DNA of 64,000 nt from contig JAEUHN010000036.1 in NCBI GenBank assembly GCA_016795365.1, forward strand, positions 29,163-93,162, read 5' to 3'. Position 1 is the stretch's first letter. Each line of letters starts with the position of its first letter. A program made the position numbers and the translations under genes. Origin of the DNA: Verrucomicrobiaceae bacterium. GTDB taxonomy: Bacteria; Verrucomicrobiota; Verrucomicrobiia; Verrucomicrobiales; Verrucomicrobiaceae. Of this stretch, positions 54,601-62,331 are shown piece after piece. The notes under the pieces were generated by a model. It did not search any database. It was not told the DNA's origin and was given only the letters and a program-made list of their open reading frames with translations.

Positions 54601-57600
54601 TTCAAATCGAAGACCGAACCTCCGTTGCTCTTGAGAGCCACCAGCGAGAAGTCACCAATGGCTTTGCCGCCCGATGGGATGAGGGTGCCATCGTTCACGT
54701 TGATCGTGCCGTGGAAGGTGTTGTTGCCCGAGAGCGTCAGCGTTCCCGCGCCAGTCTTGGTCAAGGCACTGCCGCCAAGGAGGTTCGAGCCGATCGCAAA
54801 GGACGACGTCGTGTTGTTTTGATGAACGATGATTTCATTGAGCGTGCCTCCGCTCAAGATACCACCGGTGATCGATGCTGGTCCTGCCCCCACAGCTGTG
54901 GTCACGAGGATACCGCTGCTGCCGATGTTCAGACGATTGTCGGCGTTGATCGTGACCGTGGAAGTCGCAGCTGAACCGAAGCGCAGGCTATTCACGCTGA
55001 GGTTGTTCAGACTGCCAGTAAAGCCGGTGGAATCTGTGACATCATCACCTACAGCCCAGGTGGAGACATCATCCTTTGCCGTGGAGGTGAAGGAGATAAT
55101 GTTCCCTCCAGACACCGTCGCGAAGTTGCTGCCGCCCACGGTTGCCCAGCCTCCCAGGATCGTGCCAGCGCCGTTTGCTGTCGAAGTCGCCACGCTTGCG
55201 CTGCCTGATGACAGTGTAACATCCAGGGTGCCGCCAATCGCCGAACGAGTGATGCCATTCACATTCAAGGCTGCCGTCTGACCGGTGCCGTTGTTGACAA
55301 CGAGACGCGTTGAACCAACGCCAATGGTGATGCCGCCAATCGTCTCCAAAGTAGCTCCACTCGTATTGCCCGTGAGCGACAGAGTGCCACCCGCCGCACT
55401 GATCACGGCGGAGTCTGACAATTTGCTCGTGTTGTTGGTTGTGTAGTCGAGCGCAAGCGTGCCACGAGAAAGCGTCGTCACGCCCGTAAGCCCGGAGGTA
55501 TCTCCGCTCAGAGTTACCGTGCCAGGGCTTTGTTTCAGCAAGGCGGCGGCTCCAGTAAGATTGGCCGCGATACTTCCACGGTAGAGATTGAGGGCTGTGG
55601 TCACCGTGAGCGTGCCTGAGCCAATGACGCTGGCCTCGCCCGTCGGAATCAACGCTGCACCCACATCCAGACGAGGGGTGGTCATGCCGAAGGTGTTGGT
55701 GTTCAGCGTGGCAGGTGTCCCGACGACGTCGCCCATCAGAATGAAATCAAGACTGCCACTGTTGGCGGCGCCATTCACATCGTTGGCGTTCAAATTGACC
55801 GTCGCTCCGTTACGGATGTAGAGACCGTTGCTGGTGCCAGCGGTGTAGGTGAGGATGCCTGTGGTGTTGAGATTGGTCACCACCGTGGGGCCGGAGTTGA
55901 TGAAGTCGTCAGCGATGACGAGCGTTCCAGTGCTGAAGTTCCAGGTGCCACTTGAAGGGCTGAGGTCCGCTGCCGTTCCGGTCTGGATGACACCGCCCGT
56001 GATGCTGCCACCCGTGGTGCCGGTCAGCGTCAGAGTGTTTCCAGACGTATTGATGGCACCCGTGTAGCTGATCGTCGCTCCACTGGTGCCGCTTCCATCA
56101 AGGGTGGCTGCGCCGGACAGAGTGACGGCTCGATTGGTGGACTGGTTGCTGCCACCCACGAAGCTCAGAATGCCGCTGCCGCTGAGAGTGATGGCATCCG
56201 TGCCCTGGCCCAGATTGCTCGCAGCTCCACCGTTGTCACTGACGGTGGAGAACTGCAAAGTGCCGGCACTCACGGTGACCCCCCCCGTGAAGGTGTTGGC
56301 TCCGGAGACACTCAGGATACCAGCGCCAGATTTTGTGAGTCCACTCGCTCCGTTGGCCAGGAGGTTGGCGGTGACCGTTACCGTGTTACCCGTCGCTGGG
56401 CTGGCTGCATACGAGGTGCCGGAGAGGGAACCGTTTTGAAGAGTCGATGTGCCGGCAAGACTGACCGCTCCTACGGTGGGTGTGGTGCCGCCGAGATCCA
56501 ATGTGCCGCCAGTCATGGTCACGCCACCGCTGCCGATGCTACCTGAGCCGCTAACGAGCAAGGTGCCAGCAGTCACGGTGGTCGTTCCTGTGTAACTATT
56601 GGCAGCGGTCAGTTCCAGCGTGCCGGTGCCCAACTTCGTCAAGCCGAGAGCATTGGCCCCCGCATTGGTATTCGTGAGAGAGGTGCCGAGGACGAAGTTG
56701 CCCGTCGCGTTGGTCGTGTCGAGCGCGATCGCAGAACCGCCGAGGAAGCCGTTGGTAGCCGTGCCCAGCGCTGCAATCGTAGCCACATCGGTGGAAGTGA
56801 ACTCCCCTGTGCCGCCCACATTCAGGCCCAAGGTTGCACCGCTGGAGACTGTGATGTTGGTCGCGGTCCAGCTCGCAGGCGTGTTGTTGTAAAGGGACAC
56901 CTGCTTGCCAAAAATCAATGTGCCAGCGGAGATGGTGGTCGTGCCCGTATAGGTATTCGTGCCACCCAGTTTCCAGGTGTTTGTGCCAGACTTGCTCACG
57001 TTGAGAAGCTTGGTTCCAGTGGCGGTCGAATTGATGAGGTTGCCTCGGAACTCGTTCACGTCCGCAGCGGGGTTCGTGCCGCCAAAGATAAGCGTGGGTG
57101 CCAGTGCGGAGGTGTTGGTCGTGTTCTTCAGGTTGGACGTGAAGACGAGGTTCGCCCCTGCTGTCGTGGACGTGTTGGAGATGGTGATGGTGTGAGCCGT
57201 CGTGATGGCTCCGGAGCCCAGCGCGATCGAGAGCACGCGATCCGTGGAGGCTGCCGTGGTGCCGCTATAGGTGAGGCCAGAAGTCTGGGATGCAGCGTTG
57301 TTGTTGAATGTGATGTCGGACGTTGTGCCGGTCGGCATGCCGATCGAACTCGCGACCCCGGCATTCTGTAGCGATGAAACCGTGAGGAAGCCGCGGTTGA
57401 TGATGGTCGCGCCAGTGTAGGTGCTCGTCCCAGTGAGGGTGAGTGTATTCGTATTCGTCTTGGTCAGGGCCAGGGTGCCTGTGGTATTCTGAATGATGCC
57501 GGAGAAGGTATTGCTAGTGGTGTTGCTGACCGTCAGCACCTGATTTCCTGCCACAGTGCGGTCCACCACACCGGCGCCCGCCAGACGTGCGATGGTTTCA

Positions 57601-58406
57601 GTGGCTCCACCATTCAGCAAGAGCGTGCCGCCCGCATTGACGGTGACAACGCTGCCGTCATCGATCGCATTGGTGCCACCGGAGATCTGCACGGTGCCGC
57701 CGGAGTTGATGTTCAACGCCGCAGCCCCCGATAGCTTCGCGCTCGCACCCACGATGATCTTGCCATTGTTCACGGTGATCGCGCCCGTGCCGGTGTTCAC
57801 ACCGTTAAAGTTCAGATCAGCCGATCCATTCTTCGTCAGCGCGCCAGCGCCACTGATGATACCCGAGACGGTGGTGTTGCTGGTTCCGTCGAAGATCAGT
57901 GCGTTGCCTGCCGTGTTGAGCGCTCCCCCGACGGTAAAGAGCCCGCCCGAATTGTTGACGATCGAAGAGTTCGTCCCCAGGGCCAGCCCCAGGTTGGTCG
58001 AGCCTACCGTGACTGGTTGGGCTCCACTGTTCACGGTGATGCCCGAGGTGCCCAGAGTCAGGACACTCGCTGCAGAATTGGTCAGCGTGTAACCAGACGT
58101 CGAGGCACCAAATACCAGTCCTCGGACGCTTTGAGTGCCCACATTGACAGTGCCGCCAGCGCCAGCATTACCGAACAGAGCAATGTCACCGAACAAGTCA
58201 TTCGTCGTGGCCACATTGGCCGTGCCGTTCCAGAAGGTCGCGCCACCAACTGTCCATGTGCCAGCACCGTCCTGGGCACCAGAGGTCAGGGTGTCGCTGT
58301 CCCAAATCAGCGTAGCACCTGCCAGGGGCTGCTGGATCTGCCAGACCAAAAGAAGGGCACTGAGCACCAGACCAAGGGGGCGGCGATTTCTGCGGAGGGT
58401 TCTCAT
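45696..58406 (-). CDS. Giant autotransporter-associated beta-strand repeat protein with PEP-CTERM anchor
   Basis: The protein has 4236 residues. A signal peptide lies at residues 1-30 (RRPLGLVLSALLLVWQIQQ). The body is composed of many GAGTLTLSG-NNTYTG-TTI-GTL units, the autotransporter-associated beta-strand repeat (PATR), which folds as a beta-helix. Ser, Thr, Gly and Asn dominate. The end (VPEPGRVLLVMLGLLGLAF then RRR) is a PEP-CTERM signal for exosortase, not an autotransporter barrel. A module of about 860 residues occurs twice, at roughly 850-1705 and 2825-3683. A GTG at 58430 adds eight residues, but ATG 58406 starts the signal peptide. It probably serves as a matrix or adhesion protein. 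The pel genes lie upstream on the same strand. Confidence 0.92.
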   Translation of the reverse strand: MRTLRRNRRPLGLVLSALLLVWQIQQPLAGATLIWDSDTLTSGAQDGAGTWTVGGATFWNGTANVATTNDLFGDIALFGNAGAGGTVNVGTQSVRGLVFGASTSGYTLTNSAASVLTLGTSGITVNSGAQPVTVGSTNLGLALGTNSSIVNNSGGLFTVGGALNTAGNALIFDGTSNTTVSGIISGAGALTKNGSADLNFNGVNTGTGAITVNNGKIIVGASAKLSGAAALNINSGGTVQISGGTNAIDDGSVVTVNAGGTLLLNGGATETIARLAGAGVVDRTVAGNQVLTVSNTTSNTFSGIIQNTTGTLALTKTNTNTLTLTGTSTYTGATIINRGFLTVSSLQNAGVASSIGMPTGTTSDITFNNNAASQTSGLTYSGTTAASTDRVLSIALGSGAITTAHTITISNTSTTAGANLVFTSNLKNTTNTSALAPTLIFGGTNPAADVNEFRGNLINSTATGTKLLNVSKSGTNTWKLGGTNTYTGTTTISAGTLIFGKQVSLYNNTPASWTATNITVSSGATLGLNVGGTGEFTSTDVATIAALGTATNGFLGGSAIALDTTNATGNFVLGTSLTNTNAGANALGLTKLGTGTLELTAANSYTGTTTVTAGTLLVSGSGSIGSGGVTMTGGTLDLGGTTPTVGAVSLAGTSTLQNGSLSGTSYAASPATGNTVTVTANLLANGASGLTKSGAGILSVSGANTFTGGVTVSAGTLQFSTVSDNGGAASNLGQGTDAITLSGSGILSFVGGSNQSTNRAVTLSGAATLDGSGTSGATISYTGAINTSGNTLTLTGTTGGSITGGVIQTGTAADLSPSSGTWNFSTGTLVIADDFINSGPTVVTNLNTTGILTYTAGTSNGLYIRNGATVNLNANDVNGAANSGSLDFILMGDVVGTPATLNTNTFGMTTPRLDVGAALIPTGEASVIGSGTLTVTTALNLYRGSIAANLTGAAALLKQSPGTVTLSGDTSGLTGVTTLSRGTLALDYTTNNTSKLSDSAVISAAGGTLSLTGNTSGATLETIGGITIGVGSTRLVVNNGTGQTAALNVNGITRSAIGGTLDVTLSSGSASVATSTANGAGTILGGWATVGGSNFATVSGGNIISFTSTAKDDVSTWAVGDDVTDSTGFTGSLNNLSVNSLRFGSAATSTVTINADNRLNIGSSGILVTTAVGAGPASITGGILSGGTLNEIIVHQNNTTSSFAIGSNLLGGSALTKTGAGTLTLSGNNTFHGTINVNDGTLIPSGGKAIGDFSLVALKSNGGSVFDLNNGTETIGALGSTAVFSTTGIEDGMVSIGTGTLTINNTVATRVYQGSISGTGTIVKNGVSSQAFFGGATGGFTGNLVINQGLIDLSEGATVLNTASSIVINGPGELISDQETSASVDHIGNSTPITLNNTVIGRGLWVRNPDQGAGRSETVGAITLGFGHNVIQVDENGATSGSARTITATAASLDRGTNHATLLVRGQMMGLTSGERGQLIFSAAPTGAIGGGGAAASTTINIFPYMVGESAAMTDATLTDNYGNSFVMNTGTTNGLRPLDLATEYTLNQAGFDALTGTAVNNVRFALNPAGTLAGTATQINSLVLDSSTEALTVNGPASSLNIKSGAILATTTTPANAMTLGGFTGLTTDAGNDYTVYVTNPTSTFTLNTPLTTAAPLVKAGAGTLVLGAVNSTTDVYFNHGLIQTDALNKLGTGDLKFQGGGLRWATGATFDPSTKVMSFGSGGGSLDTNGNNVTLANAVGNGGIGGLTKLGTGILTLNAPVTYTGTTIVTAGTLQFGVAAALPSNASVVLNGGTLDTGAFVTALGNFSVQASSTLTGSANVTFTGDTVFGGGANRVLTVNNSGLTTITGGYLALVDTATTARTQTIAGTGAVTINSEIQDGTAAGSLTITNTNTTTLTGHNTYSGTTTMNAAAGTLVFSGDNRTAGVTTLTAGTIQLNNALNGGLASGLVTLTSGTVQAVNAARTLSNNVNLTAATISGTQSLTINGTVTGVTGGSRTLDSSITGGTLTLGDVGINAETANARTLTITGTGATTINGIISNGNASTNNGLIITNSNTTTLAGANTYSGDTMISAGITKLGNSNVIPDGAGKGNLSIAGGATLDLNGKSDALNGLSGAGTIDSTAAGAMSLSVGGNNQTSTFSGSLANTAGTLSLTKTGTGDFTLSGTSTYSGSTTVSGGKLYVDSATAFPATTAGLTLDDGAEFHLRGTSPLANVVRSFSGTGNVITVGSTTGGVLGFGIDGLFNSQLNLAAGQTMAVNGTLTTAIHVNNAPTAGLNYVLINAADDNAIFGSGTFDLNPVVFNGGSFTYALDKITVGAGEKWVLTPTSVAAADNVWWRGDLGGIGTGVWSASTTSGTGFPTNWDTDQTTGTDAAVPPDSGSIVHFSATGATNFATTLGANLTIQELIVHSGGSAVSVGGANTLTIGNATDAAGITLQTGAPNLSFSSNVAMGKAQSFNIADASSTLTFTGALSGVGPLGINDNGSSTGTMVLGGAAGIATYSGATNLAAGKLVLQGGASNRLPTTTALTMGNATQGATLQLGDGSGASSTTIGTLNTGAATTNAIVGGATTASTLTIVQAADGSFNGAIGGAGTNENQIAIVKQGGSTLTLNGANTYVGSTTINDGTLMLGTTASLSGSAGLSIVAGAGKTAAFDLNGRTATLAGAVTLGGGDSAASASILNSTTGGLLTLGGNVTYDATNNPLASVINANLSNGTAARTFTVNDSTTVASSSSELTLNGTYASANSATVTGTGNMTINGAWTLTGSNLSLTKSGTGTLTINAATNTTGTGDWNINAGVVNATAGNSLNAADNVIVTGTGVQDSTIVNISGASVHQGNDFYIRAGARVNVTVANGISTGTDQILIGDINSVGAAAAARLDLAANISSGNTLQLGGAGGSLGNITGTGAINSTNGYSLRAGSIASGITLAGTGAITKVTDGTVTFAGTRTTSGATNIQEGSLVLDYTTNNTSKIGGVLTLGAAQGNLTSPTSLVINGNDSSATAQSVTSTTISNTGHTLIDINNGTSQTAALALNAITRSVVGGTVGFDYASTSATATTTNAATNSLGWATVTTSGTTRIGAIDGTGNIIQGVTDTQNSVTSWIDNTNVINSGGGYSGTISSCVTISSLTFDAAAASTVAIATGQVLNITSGGILVNSTVGSFASTISGGSIYGANATNPGELIVHQNNSAAPLTISSSILASSGVTKSGAGILVLSGNNNYLATGSRLTINEGTVRVAGGNAIGDTTTVMMRSSGSLDLNNTSEAIGNLGADSTNFSSGGIDLGTGTITINQTTTSGFVGAFTGGTTSTIVKNGTGTLTVQGNSPGFSGTVRIDNGQIALTGNYAQFSAATAVVLNGAGNLAITQDQDANVNRVSNTATITLNNTALGSGLSLTDSDNTASNAETVGALTLGAGHNIITATSSQAATVGTLTLASLAARNNRATLLVRGAGLGDSAATQRGQLIFSTAPGTGNAVIGGGGAAGTTNTSIFAWMVGETSATGVGNSFVRNTGTTNGLKPLDLTTEYINNNTGITGTLTDNVRFTATAAIASTPTAINSLVLDSATGVALTGSASFMEITSGAVLAAGAGSHSIGGITGLTTAATRDYNIFVTNSAGVLSIDTALATVAPLVKSGAGTLKLTSTSNAINAIYLNQGNLLIDDLDKTGTGTLNFHGGTLKLDTTFADDLGGKTMVAGTGGGTIDVGALTATATGLNLSGAGSFTKTGTGTLTIGDSTTITHSGQVIVAQGTLVLNNTTGTSIGTGGLLISGTSNPTTVQLTQNNQIANTAPITLTNNGSNNQTLDLNGFTDAVGAVTLISSSTTGTVIKTGATGVLTLNGDLTLTNNRVNDGGTTEFQVLITGSGAVGTRTTDGTLDLGGVNRRIIVDSVITNPNRNDAVIETVIQNGGIIKSGSRALYLTNVNTYTGPTNIQQGTVVINSAQSIGDGSATNSITLANGSTLRSTGANVDLGVNRTLTLSGVIGGTLEVTGTNKLTASGPIVGDDCMQLTKAGTGALILTNDANSYAGGTLVSAGTLDVSNTTGSGTGTGALTVAAGATLSGSGVISPNDGKNIIVNGTLSPGALGALTGTNLEINLTGASTLALNGAVNFTLFGNDNLGTLNPLTQNTSMALYALDWSNLTIGTGAVLNVGLNTGVSTAGWSVGDAFKLFDWLGVIAGTPPSSGAFASINLPSLDAGKSWDTTQIFTSGNITIVPEPGRVLLVMLGLLGLAFHRRR

Positions 58407-58628
58407 AGGGTAGTTTGAAAAAGAAAACACGGTGATGTGCCGGAAGCCTTCGAATGCTTCTGATTTGTCCTGCGGTGCGAGGCCGGGAGGTGCCTCTTCG
58501 CCGTTAGGCGATTATGAACTGAGGGAGCGCAGTTCGGATACGAGATCACCACGAACATCCCGCCGGAGCAGGAGGGAGGCAGTCACAGGGATCAGGTAGG
58601 GGACGCAGGGGATGGGCATCAGGGTTTG

Positions 58629-58658
58629 ATTACACCCTAAAACCGGCAAATCTGTCAA
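58629..58658 (-). promoter_or_regulatory. Sigma70-like promoter for the giant repeat-protein gene
   Basis: On the minus strand TTGACA (58658-58653) is followed, after an 18-base spacer, by TGTAAT (58634-58629). That is a perfect -35 and a 5-of-6 match to the -10 box. Transcription would start near 58622 and leave a leader of about 215 bases before the ATG at 58406. I see no known riboswitch in that leader. It lies just past the pelG stop (58684). Confidence 0.6.
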
Positions 58659-58683
58659 TCGCTCAATCGCGACGGGAACACCT

Positions 58684-60066
58684 TTATTCCGTTCCCCGGG
58701 CAAAGGTGTGATACTCCAGCTCTTGAAGCCTAGTGTTCACACGAGTAGCTGCAATGAGCAACCCAACCCCACTGGCGACCACGAATCCAAAGCCATACCA
58801 GGCCTCGTTTTGCCTCACCGTCAGGGCACTGAGGAAACCATTGGCCAGCAGGAACACGAAGGAGCACAGCAGCGCCCCACGGCGGTCATTGAAGTAGAAA
58901 AGCACCGTCTGCATGGCCAGGAAGGCCATGAGCAGGAAGCCGCCGAACAAGGTGATGCGGAAGATCCCAGTCTGCACAAAGCTCACGTGGAAGATGGAAC
59001 CGATGGCCGAGGCACCAATCACGAGCAGGGCAGTGGTCAGCCCTTGCACCTTGAGCAGGCGGCGGAATCCTTGCTGCAAGCTTTCAATGATCTGACCGCG
59101 CGCGACGACGATGTCGCTCAGCGAGGCACCGTGATTCACCTTGTCGAAGTAAGCCTGGAATCTCTCGGCAAAACTCGTCTCCACCTGAAGGATGAACACC
59201 GCCATGCCGGGCACGATGGAAAGCAAACTGAGGTAAATCGCCAGATCATAGTCTGGCGCGGCATAGAGCCTACCCGAGACCTGCACCGAGCTGTGGGACA
59301 TCCACCAGAAGAGGAACTTGTCGATCCAGATGCCCAAATTGTAGAACAGCCCGCAGAGCAGCAGGTCGGGCAGCTTTTTCGCTGCGCCCAGGAAGGCGAA
59401 CATCGAGCCGCTGCCCTTGCCAATCTCATAGCGCACATGCGCCGCGAGCAGGATGAAAAGCACTAGGTGTCCGGCCAGCAGCCCGACCATCGCCCCCGTG
59501 ATGCCGTAGTGCTGCGCCAGATACCAAGCCGCCACCACGCCGCTGCCGTAGCCCACGAAGAAGGCAAAAACGATCCGCCCATACTCACGCAGCACGCTCA
59601 GATACACGCTGGCCACGAAGATGCAGGACACATAGACCAGCAGCGCCGCCGCACTCACCTGGAAATGCCACGGGACCTCCGGCACGAGGCCGATAAAAAA
59701 CACGCCGCCCACGATGCTGGCCATCACGGCTGCCACGATCAATCCACCACGGAAGCTCGGAAAAATCTTCTCCGGCGTCTTGAGTGAGAACTGGTCTGCG
59801 GTGTAGCGCGTGAGCAGGATCTGCAAAGGTCCCGTGAGCACCAGCGCGAAGGCATAGACATGCGTCACGCTGGCGGAGAAAAGGCGGATGTGGTCCTCCT
59901 CGCGCGGCAGCACTTTGTGCAGCAGCCAGGTGAGCAGCATCAGCGAGAGGATGGAGATCATCCACGGTCCTGCACTGATGATCGCCGCGCTGGCATACGC
60001 ACCGATCTGTCCAGTGAAGTGACTGGACTTGCTCAAGCGTCGAAGTTGGAAACCAATGCCGGCCAT
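58684..60066 (-). CDS. pelG: Pel exopolysaccharide transporter PelG
   Basis: This 460-residue protein has about 12 membrane segments and starts MAGIGFQLRRLSKSSHF, the characteristic PelG beginning. IISAGPWMISILSL, LTRYTADQFSLKTPEKIFPS and LPDLLLCGLFYNLGIWIDKFLFWW follow, a MATE/MOP-flippase-like layout. PelG is an inner-membrane component of the Pel polysaccharide synthase complex, together with PelD, PelE and PelF. It is the last pel gene here. Confidence 0.94.
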   Translation of the reverse strand: MAGIGFQLRRLSKSSHFTGQIGAYASAAIISAGPWMISILSLMLLTWLLHKVLPREEDHIRLFSASVTHVYAFALVLTGPLQILLTRYTADQFSLKTPEKIFPSFRGGLIVAAVMASIVGGVFFIGLVPEVPWHFQVSAAALLVYVSCIFVASVYLSVLREYGRIVFAFFVGYGSGVVAAWYLAQHYGITGAMVGLLAGHLVLFILLAAHVRYEIGKGSGSMFAFLGAAKKLPDLLLCGLFYNLGIWIDKFLFWWMSHSSVQVSGRLYAAPDYDLAIYLSLLSIVPGMAVFILQVETSFAERFQAYFDKVNHGASLSDIVVARGQIIESLQQGFRRLLKVQGLTTALLVIGASAIGSIFHVSFVQTGIFRITLFGGFLLMAFLAMQTVLFYFNDRRGALLCSFVFLLANGFLSALTVRQNEAWYGFGFVVASGVGLLIAATRVNTRLQELEYHTFARGTE

Positions 60067-60073
60067 TAGCAGA

Positions 60074-60103
60074 AAGGATGAAGCATGAATGATGAAGGAT
60101 GAA
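60074..60103. repeat. AAGGATGAA direct repeat between pelF and pelG
   Basis: AAGGATGAA occurs at 60074-60082 and 60095-60103, with ATGA-rich spacer in between. The copies fill most of the 43-bp gap between the pelF stop and the pelG start and provide purine-rich sequence near the pelF stop. No function is evident. Confidence 0.5.
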
Positions 60104-60109
60104 ACAGGC

Positions 60110-61633
60110 TCACGTGAGGTGCTTGGCGTAAAGCTCGTGGTAGGCGTCGCGGATCGCGTTCTCGTGATAAAGCGTTTCCACGCGGCGCAGGCCGGACGCG
60201 GTCATCTGATCGAGCAGCGCATGATCGGTCAGCACGCGGATGAGATGGGCGGCGAGTTCGTCACTGTTGGCGATCTCGGCAATCAAACCTGCGGGACCAA
60301 AAGCTGGCGATTCGCCGGGGCGCCCATTGAGCAATTCGGAGCACGCGCCCACATCGGTGGACACCACGGGCACGCCCGCCGCCAGGCTCTCGATGATCAC
60401 AAAGGGCAGCCCCTCGCTGATGCTGGAGAGGATCATCACATCGAGCTGCGGTAGGAAGTCATTGCGTTGCGTAGGCCCGAGGAACTTCACCTGGTCCTGC
60501 ACACCGAGCTGCTCCATCAACTCCACGCACTCGCGATAGTATTCGGGTTCCTCTTCATGCGGACCCGCCACCAGGAACCGCGCCTTCGGAAGCACATCGC
60601 AGACCTTGCGCGCCGTGCGCAGCAGCGTCTTCACGTCCTTGATGCTCACCACGCGTCCGAGGAATCCCACTACCTGGCTGCCCGGCTCGCGGGAGCGCCG
60701 TTCATCCCGCTTCTTCTTCAACTCGAAGAACTCCTCCGTCTTGATGCCGTTGGGGATGATCGTGATCTTCGCCGGGTCTGCCCCGAAGTGAATCTGAGCG
60801 TCCGCGTTCTTGCCAAAGAGGCTGACGATGTCCGTGGACTGATGGTAGGCCATGCGCCCGATCACATCGAAGAAGCCAATCCACAGGCGACGGAGCGTGC
60901 CCAGGGGCTCATCCAGGTTCGGTCGGCGCACGAGTTGATCCGGGATCCACGGACTGCGGCAGATGTCCGCGATGCGCTCGCGGAGGTAGATGCCATGCTC
61001 CGTGAGCACCATCGGCTTGCCCGTTTCCGCCGCTGCCATCGCTGCAGCCAGCCCGGCATAGCCCGTGCAGGCCGTGTGATAAACTTTGGCCTGCGGCAGC
61101 CGGTTCATCGCACGCGCCAGTTTCCACACGGGCTGGATCAGGAATCGCAGCGTCCAGTAGAAGTCCAGGAAGCTCTCGTCAGGGGCGTAGCGGTCGTAGA
61201 GTTCGATCGCCACATTCCAGGTCTCGGGATGCTTCCAAAAGGACTCGAAGCCCACCCGCGAATGGTCGCCTACATGCTTGAGCAATCCTCGCACCAGGTC
61301 GAGATCGTGCCGGTCACCCACAGGCAGGCGCACGCCGAGCTTGCGCACGTTTTCATAAAACGGCTTCCACTTGCCACCCACGCCGCCGAGCAGCCCGCCA
61401 TCCACGCATTGATCGAAGAGATACACCTCTTCCACCGCCTTCACATTGGGCGGAAGCTGATACTTGTATTTGGCCTTCGGATCCTTCTGCGCGCCCAGGT
61501 AGAAGAGCGAGAAGGTCCAGTCTGGAAACATGTTGATGATCTGGTGCACCCAGGTGGACACACCACCGGCCACGTAGGGGTAGGTGCCTTCGAGCACCAA
61601 GCAAATGTCAGTCGTGGCAGGCTTCGCAGGCAT
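60110..61633 (-). CDS. pelF: Pel glycosyltransferase PelF
   Basis: This 507-residue GT4-family enzyme starts MPAKPATTDICLVLEGTYPYVAGGVSTW. The sequence LEGTYPYVAGGVSTWVHQII is diagnostic for PelF. Acceptor-side features lie in the middle (VLTEHGIYLRERIADI). The C-terminal nucleotide-sugar region has VGFLGRVVSIKDVKTLLRTAR and the GT4 EX7E motif region in LSSISEGLPFVIIESLAAG. PelF is the cytosolic polymerase of the Pel polysaccharide. The gene starts 2 bp after the pelE stop. Confidence 0.95.
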   Translation of the reverse strand: MPAKPATTDICLVLEGTYPYVAGGVSTWVHQIINMFPDWTFSLFYLGAQKDPKAKYKYQLPPNVKAVEEVYLFDQCVDGGLLGGVGGKWKPFYENVRKLGVRLPVGDRHDLDLVRGLLKHVGDHSRVGFESFWKHPETWNVAIELYDRYAPDESFLDFYWTLRFLIQPVWKLARAMNRLPQAKVYHTACTGYAGLAAAMAAAETGKPMVLTEHGIYLRERIADICRSPWIPDQLVRRPNLDEPLGTLRRLWIGFFDVIGRMAYHQSTDIVSLFGKNADAQIHFGADPAKITIIPNGIKTEEFFELKKKRDERRSREPGSQVVGFLGRVVSIKDVKTLLRTARKVCDVLPKARFLVAGPHEEEPEYYRECVELMEQLGVQDQVKFLGPTQRNDFLPQLDVMILSSISEGLPFVIIESLAAGVPVVSTDVGACSELLNGRPGESPAFGPAGLIAEIANSDELAAHLIRVLTDHALLDQMTASGLRRVETLYHENAIRDAYHELYAKHLT

Positions 61634-61635
61634 GA

Positions 61636-62331
61636 TCAGGCCACTTGCTTTTGATGCAGGGCGTGGGCCACTGCGGGTTCCAGTTCCGCGCGCAACGGCG
61701 AGCCCTGAGGCAGTCGCACCAGCAGAGGCTCCGCGTCTTCAGGGCGACCCGCCTCCAGGAAGACCTGGATGGCCTGGCTCAGCAGCGCAGGCGTGGCCGC
61801 CGACGTCTTCAGGCGAGCCGCTGCGAGGTCGGACAAATGCTTCAGGAACCCCGGGCGCTCAGCCGCTCCCGTGAGCGTGGGACTCGCCAGGGCAAGACCC
61901 GTTTCCAGCATCCAGGCCGCGCTCTGAGCATCATCCTCGGAAGCGCGTTGCAGCTTCACCAACTGCACCTGCAAGTGCTCGCGACTCTGCGCCAGGATGC
62001 TCTGAGCGTAGAGTTGCAAGGCCGGGTCCGCACACCGCACGTAGCGCGCCAGCAGCGGAGCCGCCTGCTCGACCGGCAGATGTCGCATCCCCAGCAAGTA
62101 GCCGCCCATGTCTGCCGTCGTCAGCTCGCGACTCAGCGTCACCAGAGGCCGTTTCACCACAGGCTGATGGGGCGCGAGAGCCGCCGTCTCCATTGGATTG
62201 CCCGCCACCACGCCACAAGCTTCGCGACGCTTCGATGGCACCAGCACGATCAGCCACGACACCATGATCGGCACCACGGCCAGCACCGCCAGCACACCCA
62301 CAGAGGTCAGAGGAGGCAGCGACTCAATCAT
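61636..62331 (-). CDS. pelE: PelE-like membrane protein with helical repeats
   Basis: This 231-residue protein has one N-terminal membrane segment (SVGVLAVLAVVPIMVSWLIVLV) and a soluble helical part with TPR-like Ala/Leu repeats (MRHLPVEQAAPLLARYVR, LLSQAIQVFLEAGRPEDAEPLL). PelE of Pseudomonas has two membrane segments and TPRs, so this is a shorter relative identified mainly by position. Its start overlaps the pelD stop by 4 bp, and pelF follows after 2 bp. The frame is open to 62424, but ATG 62331 is the coupled start. Confidence 0.78.
   Translation of the reverse strand: MIESLPPLTSVGVLAVLAVVPIMVSWLIVLVPSKRREACGVVAGNPMETAALAPHQPVVKRPLVTLSRELTTADMGGYLLGMRHLPVEQAAPLLARYVRCADPALQLYAQSILAQSREHLQVQLVKLQRASEDDAQSAAWMLETGLALASPTLTGAAERPGFLKHLSDLAAARLKTSAATPALLSQAIQVFLEAGRPEDAEPLLVRLPQGSPLRAELEPAVAHALHQKQVA

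Noticed and set aside
45696..58406. Repeated motifs suggesting a CRISPR or DNA satellite
   Set aside because: The repeats are degenerate at the DNA level and keep the reading frame, so they are protein repeats.
58512..58703. 63-residue minus-strand frame between pelG and the giant gene
   Set aside because: It overlaps the pelG end and the likely promoter, has no motif and no good start.
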